In this document: positions 6,942 to 7,781 of the stretch, one piece after another
Layout of the letters: each line of letters begins with the position of its first letter
Position numbering within the stretch: position 1 is the first letter of the stretch
Source: an uncultured Paraprevotella sp.
GTDB lineage: Bacteria > Bacteroidota > Bacteroidia > Bacteroidales > Bacteroidaceae
Reading direction: 5' to 3'
Length of the DNA: 7,781 nt
NCBI GenBank assembly: GCA_900770805.1
Contig: CAAGLP010000136.1
Span: 1-7,781, forward strand
Notes under the pieces: model-generated
Told to the model about the DNA's origin: nothing
Seen by the model: only the letters and a program-made list of their open reading frames with translations
The model's database searches: none
Made by a program: the position numbers and the translations under genes

Positions 6942-7691
6942 TCAGTTCTTTCTGTAAACGTGGAAGTTGTTCTTGGGTTTGCGTCGGAAAATATTACGGA
7001 TTTTTTCCAATGGACCTCCGTGTCCGGCATCTGTCCAAATGAGCAGGATTATCAGGCCAACCAGCATGCCACCGAGGTGGGCGTAATGTGCTACCCCGTC
7101 ATTGCTTCGTGCCATGAGCAACTCGATTACCGCATATCCGATGACAAAGAGCTTTGCTTTTATGGGTACGGGTATAGGGAAGATGAACATGCGTTCATTA
7201 GGGAAAATCATGCCAAATGCCAGCAGGATGCCGTAGACGGCACCGGAGGCGCCAACGGTGTTCCAATGGTTGATGTCAACGGCCATGCCATTCTGAATTA
7301 CATAACTGCCCTTGACTAATTCGGCTCCCACTCGAGCTATGTCGGTATGTTCCAAACTGATGTAGTTGAACCATTGTACCAGTTCTTGTATTAGACCTGC
7401 TCCTATACCACATGCAAGGTAATAGAAAAGAAAACGCTTGCTACCCATTACTTGCTCAATGATGCGGCCGAACATCCACACAGCAAACATGTTGAAGAAA
7501 ATGTGTTCGAGGTTGCCATGCATGAACATGTATGTCAATAATTGGTATGGCATGAAATTGTCTGCAAGGAAGAAGTGCAGCCCCAGCAGGCTATTCAGGT
7601 TTATACCATGCATTTCAACAACGTACATGCCAAGGAAGCAGAGTGCATTGATGATGAGTATGTTTTTGGTTACGGGAGGCATCATGTTCAT
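6942..7691 (-). CDS. Rhomboid-family intramembrane serine protease
   Basis: A 249-residue polytopic membrane protein that cuts substrate transmembrane segments inside the bilayer. The catalytic dyad is present: S149 in GASGAVYG (147-154) and H205 in AHLGGM (204-209). The oxyanion-helping motif HGNLEHIFFNM (58-68) supplies H63 and N67, spaced as the H150/N154 pair in E. coli GlpG. About six TMs are expected, at roughly 9-27, 50-78, 86-106, 145-163, 178-195 and 201-219, with the serine on TM4 and the histidine on TM6. A longer soluble stretch (about 107-144) separates TM3 from TM4. The C-terminal tail is strongly basic (RNIFRRKPKN) and probably cytoplasmic. No extra N-terminal cytoplasmic domain is seen. 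ATG at 7691 is taken as the start; M3 or M4 would also serve. It lies just downstream of a candidate promoter and heads the rhomboid-hydrolase pair. Its substrate is unknown. Confidence 0.95.
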   Translation of the reverse strand: MNMMPPVTKNILIINALCFLGMYVVEMHGINLNSLLGLHFFLADNFMPYQLLTYMFMHGNLEHIFFNMFAVWMFGRIIEQVMGSKRFLFYYLACGIGAGLIQELVQWFNYISLEHTDIARVGAELVKGSYVIQNGMAVDINHWNTVGASGAVYGILLAFGMIFPNERMFIFPIPVPIKAKLFVIGYAVIELLMARSNDGVAHYAHLGGMLVGLIILLIWTDAGHGGPLEKIRNIFRRKPKNNFHVYRKN

Positions 7692-7724
7692 GTCTAATAC
7701 GTCTTAAATTCATAATTTAGGTTG

Positions 7725-7755
7725 CGAAGGTACACTTTTTTAAGCACTAATCAAG
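7725..7755 (-). promoter_or_regulatory. Candidate Bacteroidetes promoter of the rhomboid-hydrolase pair
   Basis: On the minus strand CTTG (7755-7752) is followed after 19 bases by TACCTTCG (7732-7725). Compared with TTTG-N19-21-TAnnTTTG each half has one mismatch. Transcription would start around 7717-7721, about 26-30 bases upstream of the rhomboid ATG. The -33 element is only one base from the adapter junction, so the upstream context is missing. Confidence 0.55.
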
Positions 7756-7756
7756 T

Positions 7757-7781
7757 AGATCGGAAGAGCACACGTCTGAAC
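7757..7781 (+). other. Illumina adapter remnant at right contig end
   Basis: The last 25 bases begin AGATCGGAAGAGCACACGTC and match the Illumina TruSeq read-through adapter. Their first 17 bases are the exact reverse complement of bases 1-17. They are not genomic and should be trimmed. Confidence 0.98.

Noticed and set aside
1..7781. Terminal inverted repeats marking a mobile element or linear replicon.
   Set aside because: Both ends are Illumina adapter; no transposase, integrase or replication gene is present.
1..7781. CRISPR array, toxin-antitoxin, phage-defence or biosynthetic cluster.
   Set aside because: No regularly spaced repeats or genes of these kinds were seen; all five protein genes belong to known families and fill nearly the whole window.

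Overview
This is a 7,781-base piece of a bacterial chromosome, almost certainly from the order Bacteroidales (a Prevotella- or Bacteroides-like organism). Three things point there: SecD and SecF are fused into one roughly 1,000-residue protein, the 2-oxoacid:ferredoxin oxidoreductase alpha subunit carries an N-terminal gamma domain, and promoters fit the Bacteroidetes pattern TTTG-N19-21-TAnnTTTG rather than the usual -35/-10. The genus call is inference. Both extreme ends (1-17 and 7757-7781) match Illumina adapter sequence in inverted orientation, so the genomic insert is about 18-7756 and the contig ends are artefacts.

Every gene lies on the minus strand, so transcription runs from high to low coordinates. 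From the upstream end: (a) 7757-6942, a rhomboid intramembrane serine protease with a candidate promoter at the contig edge, followed after 8 bases by (b) 6933-5836, a membrane-anchored endonuclease/exonuclease/phosphatase-family hydrolase, probably in the same transcript. (c) A 130-base gap (5705-5835) holds a near-textbook Bacteroidetes promoter for (d) secDF (5704-2693), the accessory motor of Sec protein export. secDF ends in a small hairpin that looks like a terminator. (e) tRNA-Arg(CCU) (2624-2553), preceded by a perfect 9-bp interrupted palindrome, sits only 22 bases ahead of (f) korA (2530-695). (g) korB starts 13 bases after korA and is cut by the contig end after about 221 codons.

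Functionally the window holds two membrane and cell-envelope units (rhomboid plus hydrolase, and SecDF) and one central-carbon unit. The KorAB enzyme oxidatively decarboxylates a 2-oxoacid, probably 2-oxoglutarate, to its acyl-CoA and reduces ferredoxin, which fits anaerobic life. No intergenic stretch exceeds 131 bases.

I saw no mobile element, CRISPR array, defence locus or clearly novel system. These are conserved housekeeping genes. The points most worth a second look are the adapter ends, the architecture of the secDF leader, and the tRNA-palindrome-korA junction.
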